Position numbers and translations under genes: made by a program. This document shows positions 46,877-55,155 of a stretch of DNA of 64,000 nt, piece by piece. Origin of the DNA: Chloroflexota bacterium (GTDB lineage Bacteria > Chloroflexota > Dehalococcoidia > Tepidiformales > Tepidiformaceae); the NCBI GenBank assembly GCA_026710655.1, contig JAPOQN010000028.1:1-64000 (forward strand). The letters run 5' to 3'. Every line of letters begins with the position of its first letter. Position 1 is the stretch's first letter. The notes under the pieces were generated by a model. The model saw nothing but the letters and a program-made list of their open reading frames with translations, did no database searches and was not told the DNA's origin.

Positions 46877-47722
46877 ATGCGTGTGACGAAGATGCACGGC
46901 CTCGGAAACGACTACGTCTACCTCCGGCCCGAGGCCGAGCTGGACTGGTCTGCCCTTGCCCGGCAGGTCAGCGACCGCCACTTCGGCGTCGGCAGCGACG
47001 GCCTCATCCTCGCCCTCCCCTCCGACGTGGCCGACCTGCGTATGCGCATGTTCAACGCCGACGGCTCCGAGGCCGAGATGTGCGGCAACGGCATCCGCTG
47101 CCTCGCGAAATACGCTGTCGAGGAGGGCATGGTCCCCTCCGACATCGAGTCGGTGACCATCGAGACGCTCGCTGGCATCCTCACGCTCCAGCTCTTCCGC
47201 GCGAACGGCTCCGTCGCCGCCGCCCGCGTCGATATGGGCCCGCCCAGCTTCGACCCCGCCTCCCTCCCCGCTGCCGTCGACGGCCCCGGCCCCGTCGTCG
47301 ACCATCCCCTCGAGGTCGACGGCATGCAGCTGCGACTCACCCTCGCGAGTATGGGTAACCCCCACGCTATCCACTGGCTCGATGGCGATGTCGACGACTT
47401 CCCCCTCGAGCGCATCGGCCCGCTCGTCGAGCACCACCCGCTGTTCCCCAACCGCACCAACTTCCAGGTCGTGCAGGTCGTGGGCCGCGACCACGTCCGC
47501 CACCGCGTCTGGGAGCGGGGTACCGGAATCACCCTCGCCTCGGGCACCAGCGCCTCCGCTGTCTGCGCCGCCGGACGCCTGACCGGCCGCACCGGGGATG
47601 CCATCACCGACTCCCTCCCCGGCGGCGACCTTCACCTCTCCTGGGACGGCCGGGGCTCCGTCTTCATGACCGGCCCCGCCGCCCGCGTCTTCGACGCCGA
47701 CTGGCACGAGGCCTGGTCCTGA
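46877..47722 (+). CDS. dapF: Diaminopimelate epimerase-like protein with one active-site Cys replaced
   Basis: A 281-residue member of the DapF family, which interconverts LL- and meso-diaminopimelate for lysine and peptidoglycan. The N-terminal half has MHGLGNDYVYL and the first catalytic Cys69 in EMCGNGIRC. The second catalytic motif, usually TLACGTGA, reads TLASGTSA, so the expected Cys is Ser222. A nearby Cys follows in SAVCAAG (about 229). The fold and length are normal. Activity, or the exact substrate, is therefore uncertain. It overlaps the next gene by one base (TGATG). Confidence 0.85.
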   Translation: MRVTKMHGLGNDYVYLRPEAELDWSALARQVSDRHFGVGSDGLILALPSDVADLRMRMFNADGSEAEMCGNGIRCLAKYAVEEGMVPSDIESVTIETLAGILTLQLFRANGSVAAARVDMGPPSFDPASLPAAVDGPGPVVDHPLEVDGMQLRLTLASMGNPHAIHWLDGDVDDFPLERIGPLVEHHPLFPNRTNFQVVQVVGRDHVRHRVWERGTGITLASGTSASAVCAAGRLTGRTGDAITDSLPGGDLHLSWDGRGSVFMTGPAARVFDADWHEAWS

Positions 47723-48528
47723 TGCCCTTCGTTCAGGCCGGCGACATCGACATCTACTACGAACTGGAGGGCGAGGGTCCGCGCGTCCTCAACATCAGCG
47801 GCACCGGCGGCGACCTCCGCCGGCGCCCCGGCCTCGCCTCCCTCCTCTCCGACCGTCTCACGACCCTCTCCTACGACCAGCGTGGCCTCGGCCAGACCAC
47901 CATCCCCGATGGCCCCTACAGCATGGCCGGCTACGCCGCGGACGCTGCCGCCCTCCTCGACGCCCTTGGCTGGGACACCTGCATGGTCATGGGCACCTCG
48001 TTCGGGGGCATGGTTGCCCAGGAGTTCGCGGTCACCTTCCCCGAGCGTGTCGAGAAGCTGGTCCTGAACTGCACCTCAAGCGGGGGCGCGGGCAAGCCCT
48101 CCTACCCCCTGCACGAGCTCCAGTCCCTCGAACCCGAAACCCGCATGCGCACCCAGATCCGCCTCAGCGATACCCGCGTGACTCCCGAGTGGGAGGAGGC
48201 GAACGCCGAGGAGCTCGAAGCGCTGCTCGACCAGCGCCGCACAATGGCCGTCATCGGCGCCGACGAGCCACGCCGCGAGGTCGGCGCCGGCCTCCAGCTC
48301 GAGGCCCGCGTCCACCACGACGTCTACGACCGCCTCCCCGCCCTCGCCATGCCCGTCCTCGTCTGCGCCGGCGCCTACGACGGCATCGCCCCGCCCGCCA
48401 ACAGCCGCGCCATAGTCGACCAGATCGAGAACGCTCGCTACGAGGAGTTCGAGGGCGGCCACGGCTTCTTCTGGCAGGACCCCCGCGCCGCCGAGACCAT
48501 CATCGCCTTCCTCGTGGGTGATGGTTGA
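47722..48528 (+). CDS. Alpha/beta hydrolase
   Basis: A 268-residue hydrolase with the canonical order: oxyanion region NISGTGGDLRRRPG, LSYDQRGLGQTT, nucleophile elbow MGTSFGGMVAQ (Ser about 94), acid in VCAGAYDGIAPP, and His in EGGHGFFWQDPRA. It resembles 3-oxoadipate enol-lactonase/haloperoxidase-type proteins; the substrate is unknown. It is coupled to dapF by TGATG, but a metabolic link is not evident. Confidence 0.85.
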   Translation: MPFVQAGDIDIYYELEGEGPRVLNISGTGGDLRRRPGLASLLSDRLTTLSYDQRGLGQTTIPDGPYSMAGYAADAAALLDALGWDTCMVMGTSFGGMVAQEFAVTFPERVEKLVLNCTSSGGAGKPSYPLHELQSLEPETRMRTQIRLSDTRVTPEWEEANAEELEALLDQRRTMAVIGADEPRREVGAGLQLEARVHHDVYDRLPALAMPVLVCAGAYDGIAPPANSRAIVDQIENARYEEFEGGHGFFWQDPRAAETIIAFLVGDG

Positions 48529-48579
48529 GCAAGACGAGGCAAGTGGCGGGCGCTATCGTAGAAGCGGAAGGCAGCATCG

Positions 48580-48801
48580 ATGAGCAAGACAACCGAGATC
48601 GTCTTTGAGGTCAGCCAGGATGAGGTCGATGGCGGCTACTCCGCCACCGCGCTTGGCTATGGCATCCATACTCAGGGCGAGACGATTGAAGAAGTTCGGG
48701 CGAGTGTCCGGGATGCTGTCGAGTGCTACTTCGACGAGACGATGCCACGTCCTACCGTGATCCGTCTCCACTTTGTACGTGATGAAGTCCTTGCCCTGTG
48801 A
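48580..48801 (+). CDS. hicB: HicB-family antitoxin
   Basis: A 73-residue protein with the partial RNase-H-like HicB fold: IVFEVSQDEVDGGYSATALG, then GIHTQGETIEEVRASVRDAVECYFDE. It lacks a C-terminal DNA-binding domain, as in the short HicB form. GGAAGG precedes ATG 48580 and a TATCGT -10-like element is at 48554-48559. Its TGA overlaps a GTG (48798) that is the likely original start of hicA. Codon use is less GC-rich, fitting a mobile module. Confidence 0.85.
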   Translation: MSKTTEIVFEVSQDEVDGGYSATALGYGIHTQGETIEEVRASVRDAVECYFDETMPRPTVIRLHFVRDEVLAL

Positions 48802-49039
48802 GGCTTCCCCGCGACGTGACCGGGGCGAACTGCAGTGGGCCCTTCGGCGCTTCGGATATGAGGCCACTCGTCAGACCGGTTCGCACGTTCGGGTCACTAC
48901 CCAGGTCAATGGTGAGCACCACGAGGTAGTTCCACAGCACAACCCAATCAAGGTCAAGACGCTGTCCAGCATTCTCAAGAGTGTCGCGGCTCACCATGAC
49001 TTGAGTGTTGAGGAGTTGCTGACAAGGCTTCGGCTGTAG
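48782..49039 (+). CDS. hicA: HicA-family toxin, N-terminus probably shifted in frame
   Basis: An 85-residue frame as read from ATG 48782. The core RRFGYEATRQTGSHVRV (catalytic-type His) and VVPQHNPIKVKTLSSILKS are clear HicA features of an mRNA interferase. The N-terminus does not match. However, GTG 48798, which overlaps the hicB stop as GTGA, opens a different frame reading RLPRDVTG, the usual HicA start. Joining it to ELQWALRRFGYE needs a one-base insertion or two-base removal near 48822-48827. The toxin is either mutated or the sequence has an error here. Confidence 0.75.
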   Translation: MKSLPCEASPRRDRGELQWALRRFGYEATRQTGSHVRVTTQVNGEHHEVVPQHNPIKVKTLSSILKSVAAHHDLSVEELLTRLRL

Positions 49040-49158
49040 TTCCGTCCTCCGCCCAAGTGGCCTCCCCTCGCGCCCCGTCCCCTGCTCGCGTAGCATTGCG
49101 AGTATCACTGAGCGTTGCCGCGCCCTTTGTGCTGCGCGCGCCCCTGGAGACCCCCCAG

Positions 49159-50436
49159 ATGGTCATCGAAACCGGCTATACCACCCCCACGGAGAAGGCC
49201 TCCGAGCCCCTGATGGGGACCCGGCTCATCCCCAAGGAGCGCTACACCTCCACGGAGTACATGGAGCTCGAGTGGGAGCGCATGTGGACGAAGGTCTGGA
49301 ACATGGCCGGCCGCGAGTCCGACATCCCCAACGTCGGCGACTACTTCACCACCGAGCTCGGCTCCGAGTCCTTCCTCATCGTTCGCGAGGCGGAGGACAA
49401 GGTCCGCGCCTTCTACAACGTCTGCCCCCACCGCGGGAACCAGATTCGCAACGCCGGCATGGGCCACGCCGAGTCGTTCCAGTGCGCCTACCACTTCTTC
49501 GAGTTCAACCTCGACGGCTCCAAGAAGTTCGTCCCCGACGAGGACACATTCACCCAGGGCGTTCCCCAGGAGACGGCCCTCACCGAGGTGTCCTGCGACA
49601 CGTGGGGCGGCTTCGTCTGGTTCAACATGAACCCCGACGCCGAGCCCCTGCTCGACTTCCTCGGTGTCGTCGCCGAGCACCTCGCTCCCTACCACTTCGA
49701 GGAGTACGCCATCGGCCAGGACATGACGGTCGAGTGGGACACCAACTGGAAGGCCTCCGTTGACGCCTTCAACGAGGTCTACCACGTGCAGGGTATCCAC
49801 CCCCAGTTGCTGGAGTCGCTTGACGACATCCACGTGCAGATCGACCTCTACGAGCGCCACAACCGCTACCTGGTCCCCTTCGGGCTCGTGAGCCCGCGCT
49901 ACCCGAACCAGAACGAGGTCACCCAGCCGCTCAAGCAGTTCCTGGCGGGCTCGGGCATCGACCCCGACACCTTCGAGGGTGGCATGGGCGATGTCCGTCC
50001 GGCCATGCAGAAGGCCGTTCGCGCTGCCGCCGTGGCCCAGGGCATGGATGTGTCGGGTCTCAACGACGACCAGATGTCAGACGACTACCACTACTACATC
50101 TTCCCCAACCTCACCCTGAACATCACCGCCCTCGGCTTCGGCTTCTTCCGGCAGCGCCCGCATCCGACCGACCCGAACAAGATGTTCTTCGACCTCCAGG
50201 GCTACGTGCGCGTCCCCCAGGGCGCCGACCCGCCCCCGCGGCCCGTCCACACCCAGCACAAGCACGGCGAGATCTCCATCGGCCTCGTGATGGACCAGGA
50301 CTCCTACAACCTGCCGCGTGTTCAGAAGGGCATGAACTCGCGCGCGTACAAGGGCCTGCTCATCAACTACCGCGAGCGCCGCATCCGCCACATGCACACC
50401 GTGCTCGACGGCTACCTCGAGGGCCCCGACCGCTAG
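49159..50436 (+). CDS. Rieske ring-hydroxylating oxygenase, alpha subunit
   Basis: A 425-residue terminal oxygenase. The [2Fe-2S] ligands are Cys89/His91 (CPHRG) and Cys109/His112 (CAYH), spaced as expected. The mononuclear iron ligands are in DAFNEVYHVQGIHPQ (about 203-217), with a later Asp in SDDYHYYIFPN. Members hydroxylate aromatic rings or demethylate. No beta subunit or reductase is adjacent, though NTF2-like proteins occur elsewhere in the window. ATG 49159 is chosen because the family domain begins there; the frame stays open upstream. Confidence 0.92.
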   Translation: MVIETGYTTPTEKASEPLMGTRLIPKERYTSTEYMELEWERMWTKVWNMAGRESDIPNVGDYFTTELGSESFLIVREAEDKVRAFYNVCPHRGNQIRNAGMGHAESFQCAYHFFEFNLDGSKKFVPDEDTFTQGVPQETALTEVSCDTWGGFVWFNMNPDAEPLLDFLGVVAEHLAPYHFEEYAIGQDMTVEWDTNWKASVDAFNEVYHVQGIHPQLLESLDDIHVQIDLYERHNRYLVPFGLVSPRYPNQNEVTQPLKQFLAGSGIDPDTFEGGMGDVRPAMQKAVRAAAVAQGMDVSGLNDDQMSDDYHYYIFPNLTLNITALGFGFFRQRPHPTDPNKMFFDLQGYVRVPQGADPPPRPVHTQHKHGEISIGLVMDQDSYNLPRVQKGMNSRAYKGLLINYRERRIRHMHTVLDGYLEGPDR

Positions 50437-50471
50437 CCGACCCCATCGGCGATACGACAACCACTGTCGGC

Positions 50472-50494
50472 AGCCGGACCCCCACGGTCCGGCT
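50472..50494 (+). terminator. Terminator hairpin after the Rieske oxygenase gene
   Basis: AGCCGGACC / GGTCCGGCT, a perfect 9-bp stem with a 5-nt loop, 36 bp after the stop. There is no T tract, as is common in GC-rich genomes. Confidence 0.6.
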
Positions 50495-50563
50495 GTGGTG
50501 ATCTCGACGCTCCTCGCGGCGGGGCGGTATCGTCCCCGCACGCCCCGGGAACCGGGAGGCCCC

Positions 50564-51436
50564 ATGGACCACGCCACGACCCTCCGCGCCATGCTCCACC
50601 GCCCCGAGATCGTCGTCCTGCCCGGCGCCTACGACGCCCTCTCCGCGCGCCTTGCCCAGCAGGCCGGCTTCGAGGCGCTCTTCACGACAGGCTTTGGCTT
50701 CTCCGCCTCCGCCCTCGGCGCCCCCGACATCGGCCTCCTCACCATGTCCGAGACGATGGAGCGCGTGCGCCACATCGTCCGCGCCATCGACGTCCCCCTC
50801 GTCGCTGATATGGACACCGGCTACGGCAACCCCCTCAACGTCATCCGCACCGTCCGCGAGTGCGTCGAGTCGGGAGTCGCCGGCATCATCCTCGAGGACC
50901 AGGAGTGGCCGAAGAAGTGCGGCCACTTCGAGAACAAGCGCGTCATCCCCGCCGAGGAGCAGGTCGCCAAGCTCCACGCCGCCGTCGAGGCGCGTGGCGA
51001 TAGCGACCTCGTCATCATCGGCCGCACCGATGCCCGCGGCCCCCTCGGCCTCGACGAGGGCATCCGCCGCGGCAAGCTCTACCACGAGGCCGGCGCCGAC
51101 GTCGTCTTCGTCGAAGCCCCCCAGTCCCTCGACGAGTTGCGCGCCATCGCCGGCGCCTTCCCCCGCGGCACTCCCCTCTTCGCCAACATGATCGAGGGCG
51201 GCAAGACCCCCCTCCTCACTGCCGCCGAGCTGCAGGAGATCGGCTTCACCATGGTCGTCTACCCCCTCTCCGGCCTCTTCTCCGCGGCGAAGGCCATCGG
51301 CGAGACCTACCAGGCTCTCCACGACACCAAGACCACCGCCTCCCGCCGCGACCACATGGTCGACTTCCACCAGTTCGAGGGCATCGTCGACGCTCCCGGC
51401 TGGCGCGACACCGAGACCCGCCACTCGGTGCACTGA
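50564..51436 (+). CDS. Isocitrate lyase / PEP mutase family enzyme
   Basis: A 290-residue TIM-barrel enzyme. The signature loop KKCGH is at 117-121, with PLVADMDTGYGNP (metal-binding Asp) and VIIGRTDARGPLGLDE. The size and loop fit oxaloacetate decarboxylase, 2-methylisocitrate lyase or carboxyphosphonoenolpyruvate mutase-like enzymes. A methylisocitrate-lyase or related C-C lyase role would suit the CoA-ester catabolism nearby. GGGAGG precedes ATG 50564. It overlaps the next gene by TGATG. Confidence 0.88.
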   Translation: MDHATTLRAMLHRPEIVVLPGAYDALSARLAQQAGFEALFTTGFGFSASALGAPDIGLLTMSETMERVRHIVRAIDVPLVADMDTGYGNPLNVIRTVRECVESGVAGIILEDQEWPKKCGHFENKRVIPAEEQVAKLHAAVEARGDSDLVIIGRTDARGPLGLDEGIRRGKLYHEAGADVVFVEAPQSLDELRAIAGAFPRGTPLFANMIEGGKTPLLTAAELQEIGFTMVVYPLSGLFSAAKAIGETYQALHDTKTTASRRDHMVDFHQFEGIVDAPGWRDTETRHSVH

Positions 51437-51762
51437 TGGCCGAGTTCGACGCCGAGACCGAGGCCACCCTCGACCAGCTCTCGCGCTTCCTCTCCGAAGG
51501 CGACCGCCAGGCGGGTCGCGAGGCCGCCGTCTACGCCATTCTCATGACTGAGGGCGACCTCTCGCCCGGCGCCGCCACCATCGCCGAGTGGTGCTACGAG
51601 TACGCCGGCGAGGGCATTGCCTACCACCAGTGGCCCGCGCTCGTCGCCGCCCGCAGCCTCACCCCCGACCCGGCAGACTCCGCCGCCTCCCGCGCCCACG
51701 CCCGCGCGAAGCGCGACTCCCTCGCCCAGGGCCTCACCGACAAGGGCGAGATTCCGAGTTAG
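51436..51762 (+). CDS. Hypothetical protein coupled to the isocitrate-lyase-family gene
   Basis: A 108-residue, mostly helical and acidic protein that I do not recognise. Notable stretches are EATLDQLSRFLSEGDRQ, TIAEWCYEYAGEGIAYHQW and an Ala/Arg-rich tail. It has no signal peptide or membrane helix. ATG 51436 overlaps the previous stop as TGATG, so it is probably co-translated with that enzyme. The stop overlaps that of the convergent flavin oxidoreductase. Confidence 0.6.
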   Translation: MAEFDAETEATLDQLSRFLSEGDRQAGREAAVYAILMTEGDLSPGAATIAEWCYEYAGEGIAYHQWPALVAARSLTPDPADSAASRAHARAKRDSLAQGLTDKGEIPS

Positions 51763-52943
51763 CGCCGCCGCGCCGCCGCCTGCTCCTCCGGAGTCGGCAG
51801 CGTGATCCCCGCGTCGTCGAACGCCTTCTCCACCGCCGCGCGACTGATCTTCGCGTCGGGCGTTGTCGCGACCCACTCCTGGCTGCTACGCTTCGACTCC
51901 ATCTGCCCGCGGAAGTGCGGGATGACGTACCGCGAGAACAGCTCGTAGCTGTGAACCGTCTGCTCCCACGTGCCCCACTCGTGCGCCCGCGCCAGGAACT
52001 CGCCGAACCCGCCCGTTATCTGCAGCAACCGCTCGATGCCCGCGATCGCGTCGTCGGGTGTCCCGATGATGACCCCGCCCTGCTCCATCCCCGCCTCCAG
52101 CGTCGATGCGTCGGGTTGGCTGGCCGAGCTGATCGTCCCGCTGAAGTACTCCACCAGCTCGCGCTCGTAGCCGGCTCGCGCCTGATCCATCGCCTCCTCG
52201 CGCGAGTCGGCCAGGTGGAAGGGCACCCCCACCCGCCACTGGTCACGCGACACCTCGTGCCCCGCCTCCCCTGCCGCCTCCTCGTACCAGCTCCATGTGC
52301 GCGAGAGCGCCTCTCCGCTCGCGTCGCTCAACCCCCCGAACGACATCATGTCGATGCCGTGCCGCCCTGCCGCTTGCGCCCCCGCCGGCGACCCCGCCGC
52401 TGCCGCTGCCATCGGCGGGTGCGGGTGCGTGTACGGCGAGATCTGCAGGCGCGCCTCGTGCAGCCTGAACCAGTCCGTCTCGGTCGTGACCACCTCGCCG
52501 CGGAACAGCCGCATGATCACGTCGAGCGATTCGTTCATCATGCGCCGCTGGTCGAGCGGGTCGATGCCCATCATCACGGCGTCCGAGCTGAGCCCTCCCG
52601 GCCCGATGCCGAGCATGGCCCGCCCCCGCGTCATGTGGTCCAGCTGCACGAACCGGTCGGCCACGATGAGTGGATGCTGGTAGGGCAGACTCAGCACGCC
52701 CGACCCGATTCGCAGCTTCTTCGTGCGCTGCGCCGCCGCCACGATGAACAGCTCCGGCGAGGCGATGATCTCCCACCCCGCCGTGTGGTGCTCCCCGATC
52801 CAGGCCTCGTCGAAGTCGAACCGCTCGAGCTGTTCCAGCAGCTCCAGGTCACGGTCGAACGCGACCGTCGGGTTCTCCTCGACCCGGTGGAACGGCCCCA
52901 GGAAGATGCCGAACTTCATCCGTGGCGGTCTGTACGTCGTCAT
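51759..52943 (-). CDS. LLM-class flavin-dependent oxidoreductase
   Basis: A 394-residue luciferase-like monooxygenase. The opening MKFGIFLGPFHRVEENP, the block RFDFDEAWIGEHHTAGWE, SGVLSLPYQHPLIVADRF and MTRGRAMLGIGPGGLSSDA are characteristic of the bacterial luciferase superfamily. These enzymes use FMNH2 or F420 to oxidise ketones, alkanes or heterocycles. The family often clusters with BVMO and Rieske genes in SAR202-type genomes. Its stop overlaps the upstream hypothetical gene (TTAG). Confidence 0.92.
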   Translation of the reverse strand: MTTYRPPRMKFGIFLGPFHRVEENPTVAFDRDLELLEQLERFDFDEAWIGEHHTAGWEIIASPELFIVAAAQRTKKLRIGSGVLSLPYQHPLIVADRFVQLDHMTRGRAMLGIGPGGLSSDAVMMGIDPLDQRRMMNESLDVIMRLFRGEVVTTETDWFRLHEARLQISPYTHPHPPMAAAAAGSPAGAQAAGRHGIDMMSFGGLSDASGEALSRTWSWYEEAAGEAGHEVSRDQWRVGVPFHLADSREEAMDQARAGYERELVEYFSGTISSASQPDASTLEAGMEQGGVIIGTPDDAIAGIERLLQITGGFGEFLARAHEWGTWEQTVHSYELFSRYVIPHFRGQMESKRSSQEWVATTPDAKISRAAVEKAFDDAGITLPTPEEQAAARRR

Positions 52944-53015
52944 CGCCGGCCAATCCTACAGCCGGGGGAGACCAACCGCCGTTCGAGTCTGCCGGTGTCC
53001 TGCATCGGTCCCGAG

Positions 53016-53021
53016 TAGGAT
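53016..53021 (+). promoter_or_regulatory. -10-like hexamer before the 53059 gene
   Basis: TAGGAT, 37 nt upstream of GTG 53059, in the divergent gap from the LLM gene. Confidence 0.4.
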
Positions 53022-53058
53022 GGCCCGCCACCGCTACGACCCAGGGGGCGACACCGGC

Positions 53059-53466
53059 GTGAACATCGACTACCTCATCCTCGCCGACTGGGCCGAGGTC
53101 ATCAACGGCAAGATCTACCTGCAGGGCGGTGGCTGGACCGCCATCAACGCTCGCGAGCCCCTGCCCGTGAGCCGCACCATCGCCATCGCCGTCTCTCCCC
53201 GCGTCGAGTGGCACGAGACCAACCAGCCCCACGATCTCGCGATTCGCATCATCCGCGAGGAGGGCCAGGCCGAGCTCGCCAGGATCGACGCCCGCTTCGA
53301 GGTCGGTCGCAGCGCTGGTCTGCCCCAGGGCGCCTCCCAGCCGCACCCCATCGCCGTCAACCTGCCCCTCAAGTTCGAGCGCGCGGGCGAGTACGAGGTC
53401 CGCGCCTCCATCGACGGCGAGGAGGTCACGACCCTCGCCTTCCGCGTCGACCAGAAGGCGTCCTAG
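53059..53466 (+). CDS. Small conserved protein (DUF6941-like)
   Basis: A 135-residue, strand-rich protein that begins VNIDYLILADWAEVINGKIYLQGGGW and continues RTIAIAVSPRVEWHETNQPH and VNLPLKFERAGEYEVRASIDG. The pattern, an N-terminal 'name of product, GK, G' stretch and a C-terminal immunoglobulin-like strand pair, resembles the uncharacterised DUF6941 type. No catalytic residues are seen. GTG 53059 is chosen for that N-terminus. Its stop shares CTAG with the next gene. Confidence 0.62.
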   Translation: MNIDYLILADWAEVINGKIYLQGGGWTAINAREPLPVSRTIAIAVSPRVEWHETNQPHDLAIRIIREEGQAELARIDARFEVGRSAGLPQGASQPHPIAVNLPLKFERAGEYEVRASIDGEEVTTLAFRVDQKAS

Positions 53467-54620
53467 CTGCCGCCCTGCCCCGTGAGCCCGTACTTCGGAA
53501 CCGGTCCGAAGGCCGCGCATTCGAAGTGCGCCGACCCCACCTGGTCGCCGCTCTTCAGCAGCACGAAGCTCTCCGCCAGCACCGTCGGGAACTCAACCTC
53601 GTTCCCGTCGCCGTCGATGATCTTGGTCGGGTGCGTGCAGTCCCATACCTCACCCTCTTCGTGGTACTCGCCCCGGTAGGCGCCCTGCCCCAGCCGGTCG
53701 TTGAACCCGCCGAAGTAGCCCCCGCCCTGGCAGTACACCCAGCCCATGTCCTCGATCTCGAACTCGCGCCTGACGCCTTCCGAGTCGTGGATCGCGATGC
53801 TGCCCCCGCTGATGCGGCTGCTGCCATCGTAGAACGTGAGGTTGTGGTCCACGTCCGTCACGAACACTTCCCGGTCCTCGTGCAGGATCTCGCCCGTCAT
53901 CTTGTTCCACGACCCATCCACGTTTGCGATCGCGCCTGACCACTTCGTCCCGTCTGGATCCTCGATGAACTCGTAGAAGCCGGCGTGGTCCGGCATCGTG
54001 TACAGCACCCAGTTGCGCAGCCCCTGCGGGCGCTGGACCGTCGGCGCCGGCGAGGCGTGCATGGGCGGTCCCCCCCGGCCCCGCAGGATCCCCCACGAGT
54101 GATTTCGGAACACCCCCGACCGCTCCGGCGTCAGCTCGAAGCGCTTCCCCGCCACCTCGATCCACCCCTCCGCGCGCCCCGCCACCTCGTACGTCATGCG
54201 CTCCATCAGCAGCCACCCGTCGATGCGGTTCGTGCTCAGCGGCCCGTGATACGGCCGCCCCACCGAGTGGCACACGATGTCGCAGGCGATGCCGTACTCG
54301 TTCGGCTCCAGCACCAGCCGGATCGACTTCATCGGCTCCAGCAGCTCCACCCGCAACGGCCCCACGCGGTACTCGAAGTCCGGCCGCAGCTGCCGCGAGA
54401 CGCGGATGTTGTACTGCTTCCCCTCGTGCCGGATGCACACGAAACCGTCGAGCACGTTCGTGTTCTGGTACAGCCGCACCGTCGATACCAGCGACACGTC
54501 CCCGTCCATGTCGCACAGGCAGATGTAGTGCCCGTCGTTCCAGTGCTTGTCCGAGGTGTGAACCGCCGCGAACGACTCCGGGATCTGGTGGAAGGGGTAC
54601 TCGTCGGCCTTGATCAGCAT
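53463..54620 (-). CDS. Beta-rich protein (DUF7065/DUF7064-like), unknown function
   Basis: A 385-residue soluble protein that I cannot assign to a known enzyme. The N-terminal half opens DEYPFHQIPESFAA and continues HWNDGHYICLCDMDG; the C-terminal half contains RNHSWGILRGRGGPP and an EFPTVLAESFVLLKSG strand. This two-part layout resembles DUF7065/DUF7064 proteins, related to AttH/CrtC-like lipocalin-type enzymes that act on hydrophobic substrates. It is 10 bp downstream of an NTF2-like gene, so the two probably form one operon. Confidence 0.6.
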   Translation of the reverse strand: MLIKADEYPFHQIPESFAAVHTSDKHWNDGHYICLCDMDGDVSLVSTVRLYQNTNVLDGFVCIRHEGKQYNIRVSRQLRPDFEYRVGPLRVELLEPMKSIRLVLEPNEYGIACDIVCHSVGRPYHGPLSTNRIDGWLLMERMTYEVAGRAEGWIEVAGKRFELTPERSGVFRNHSWGILRGRGGPPMHASPAPTVQRPQGLRNWVLYTMPDHAGFYEFIEDPDGTKWSGAIANVDGSWNKMTGEILHEDREVFVTDVDHNLTFYDGSSRISGGSIAIHDSEGVRREFEIEDMGWVYCQGGGYFGGFNDRLGQGAYRGEYHEEGEVWDCTHPTKIIDGDGNEVEFPTVLAESFVLLKSGDQVGSAHFECAAFGPVPKYGLTGQGGS

Positions 54621-54630
54621 GGCTCTCTCC

Positions 54631-55071
54631 TCAGGGGACGTTCGTTGTGCGCTGCGTGCCCCGCGTCCGCAGGTCGCGGTGCGTGATGATCCAGTCGTGG
54701 CCGTCCCCGACCCGCCGCATCTCGTCGATGTAGCTCGCCCAGAGGGTCGTGATCGTGTCCGGGTCGCCGGCCATGAAGTGGGTCGCCTGCAGCCCCGTCT
54801 CGACGTGCGCAACGTCCCCGTCGAACTCGACGACCTGGTTGCCGAGCAGGTGCTGCGTAGCCCCGAACGGCACGAGCAGTCGGCGGATGGTCTCCGTGTA
54901 GGTGTCCCCGCCGTGCTGCGTCTCCGGCGAACCGATATTCACGAACACGAGGTCGTCCGCGAAGCAGGAGCGCATCGTCGCGAAGTCGTGGCTGTCCACC
55001 GACCTCGCGTAGCGGATGAGCAGATCCATGATCGCCAGCCGGTCCAGTTCGTGGCCGAGGTCGCTGCTCAT
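54631..55071 (-). CDS. NTF2-like (SnoaL-type) protein
   Basis: A 146-residue cone-fold protein. The opening helix LDRLAIMDLLIRYARSVDSHDF and FADDLVFVNIG are typical of the SnoaL-like family, and HxW/His positions occur in DGHDWIITHRDLRTRG. It may be a small isomerase, dehydratase or a partner of an oxygenase. It precedes the DUF7065-like gene by 10 bp. A strong hairpin separates it from the enoyl-CoA hydratase gene upstream. Confidence 0.75.
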   Translation of the reverse strand: MSSDLGHELDRLAIMDLLIRYARSVDSHDFATMRSCFADDLVFVNIGSPETQHGGDTYTETIRRLLVPFGATQHLLGNQVVEFDGDVAHVETGLQATHFMAGDPDTITTLWASYIDEMRRVGDGHDWIITHRDLRTRGTQRTTNVP

Positions 55072-55121
55072 CGCGCTGCTCCGGGCGGGGACGCTACACG
55101 TTCGTGGTGGTCGGCGTGCGA

Positions 55122-55145
55122 ACGGGGCGGCGCGAGCCGCCCCGT
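55122..55145 (-). terminator. Terminator hairpin after the enoyl-CoA hydratase gene
   Basis: A perfect 10-bp stem (ACGGGGCGGC and its complement) closed by a GCGA/TCGC tetraloop, ten bp beyond the hydratase stop on the minus strand. There is no T tract. Confidence 0.65.
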
Positions 55146-55155
55146 CACCCGTTGC

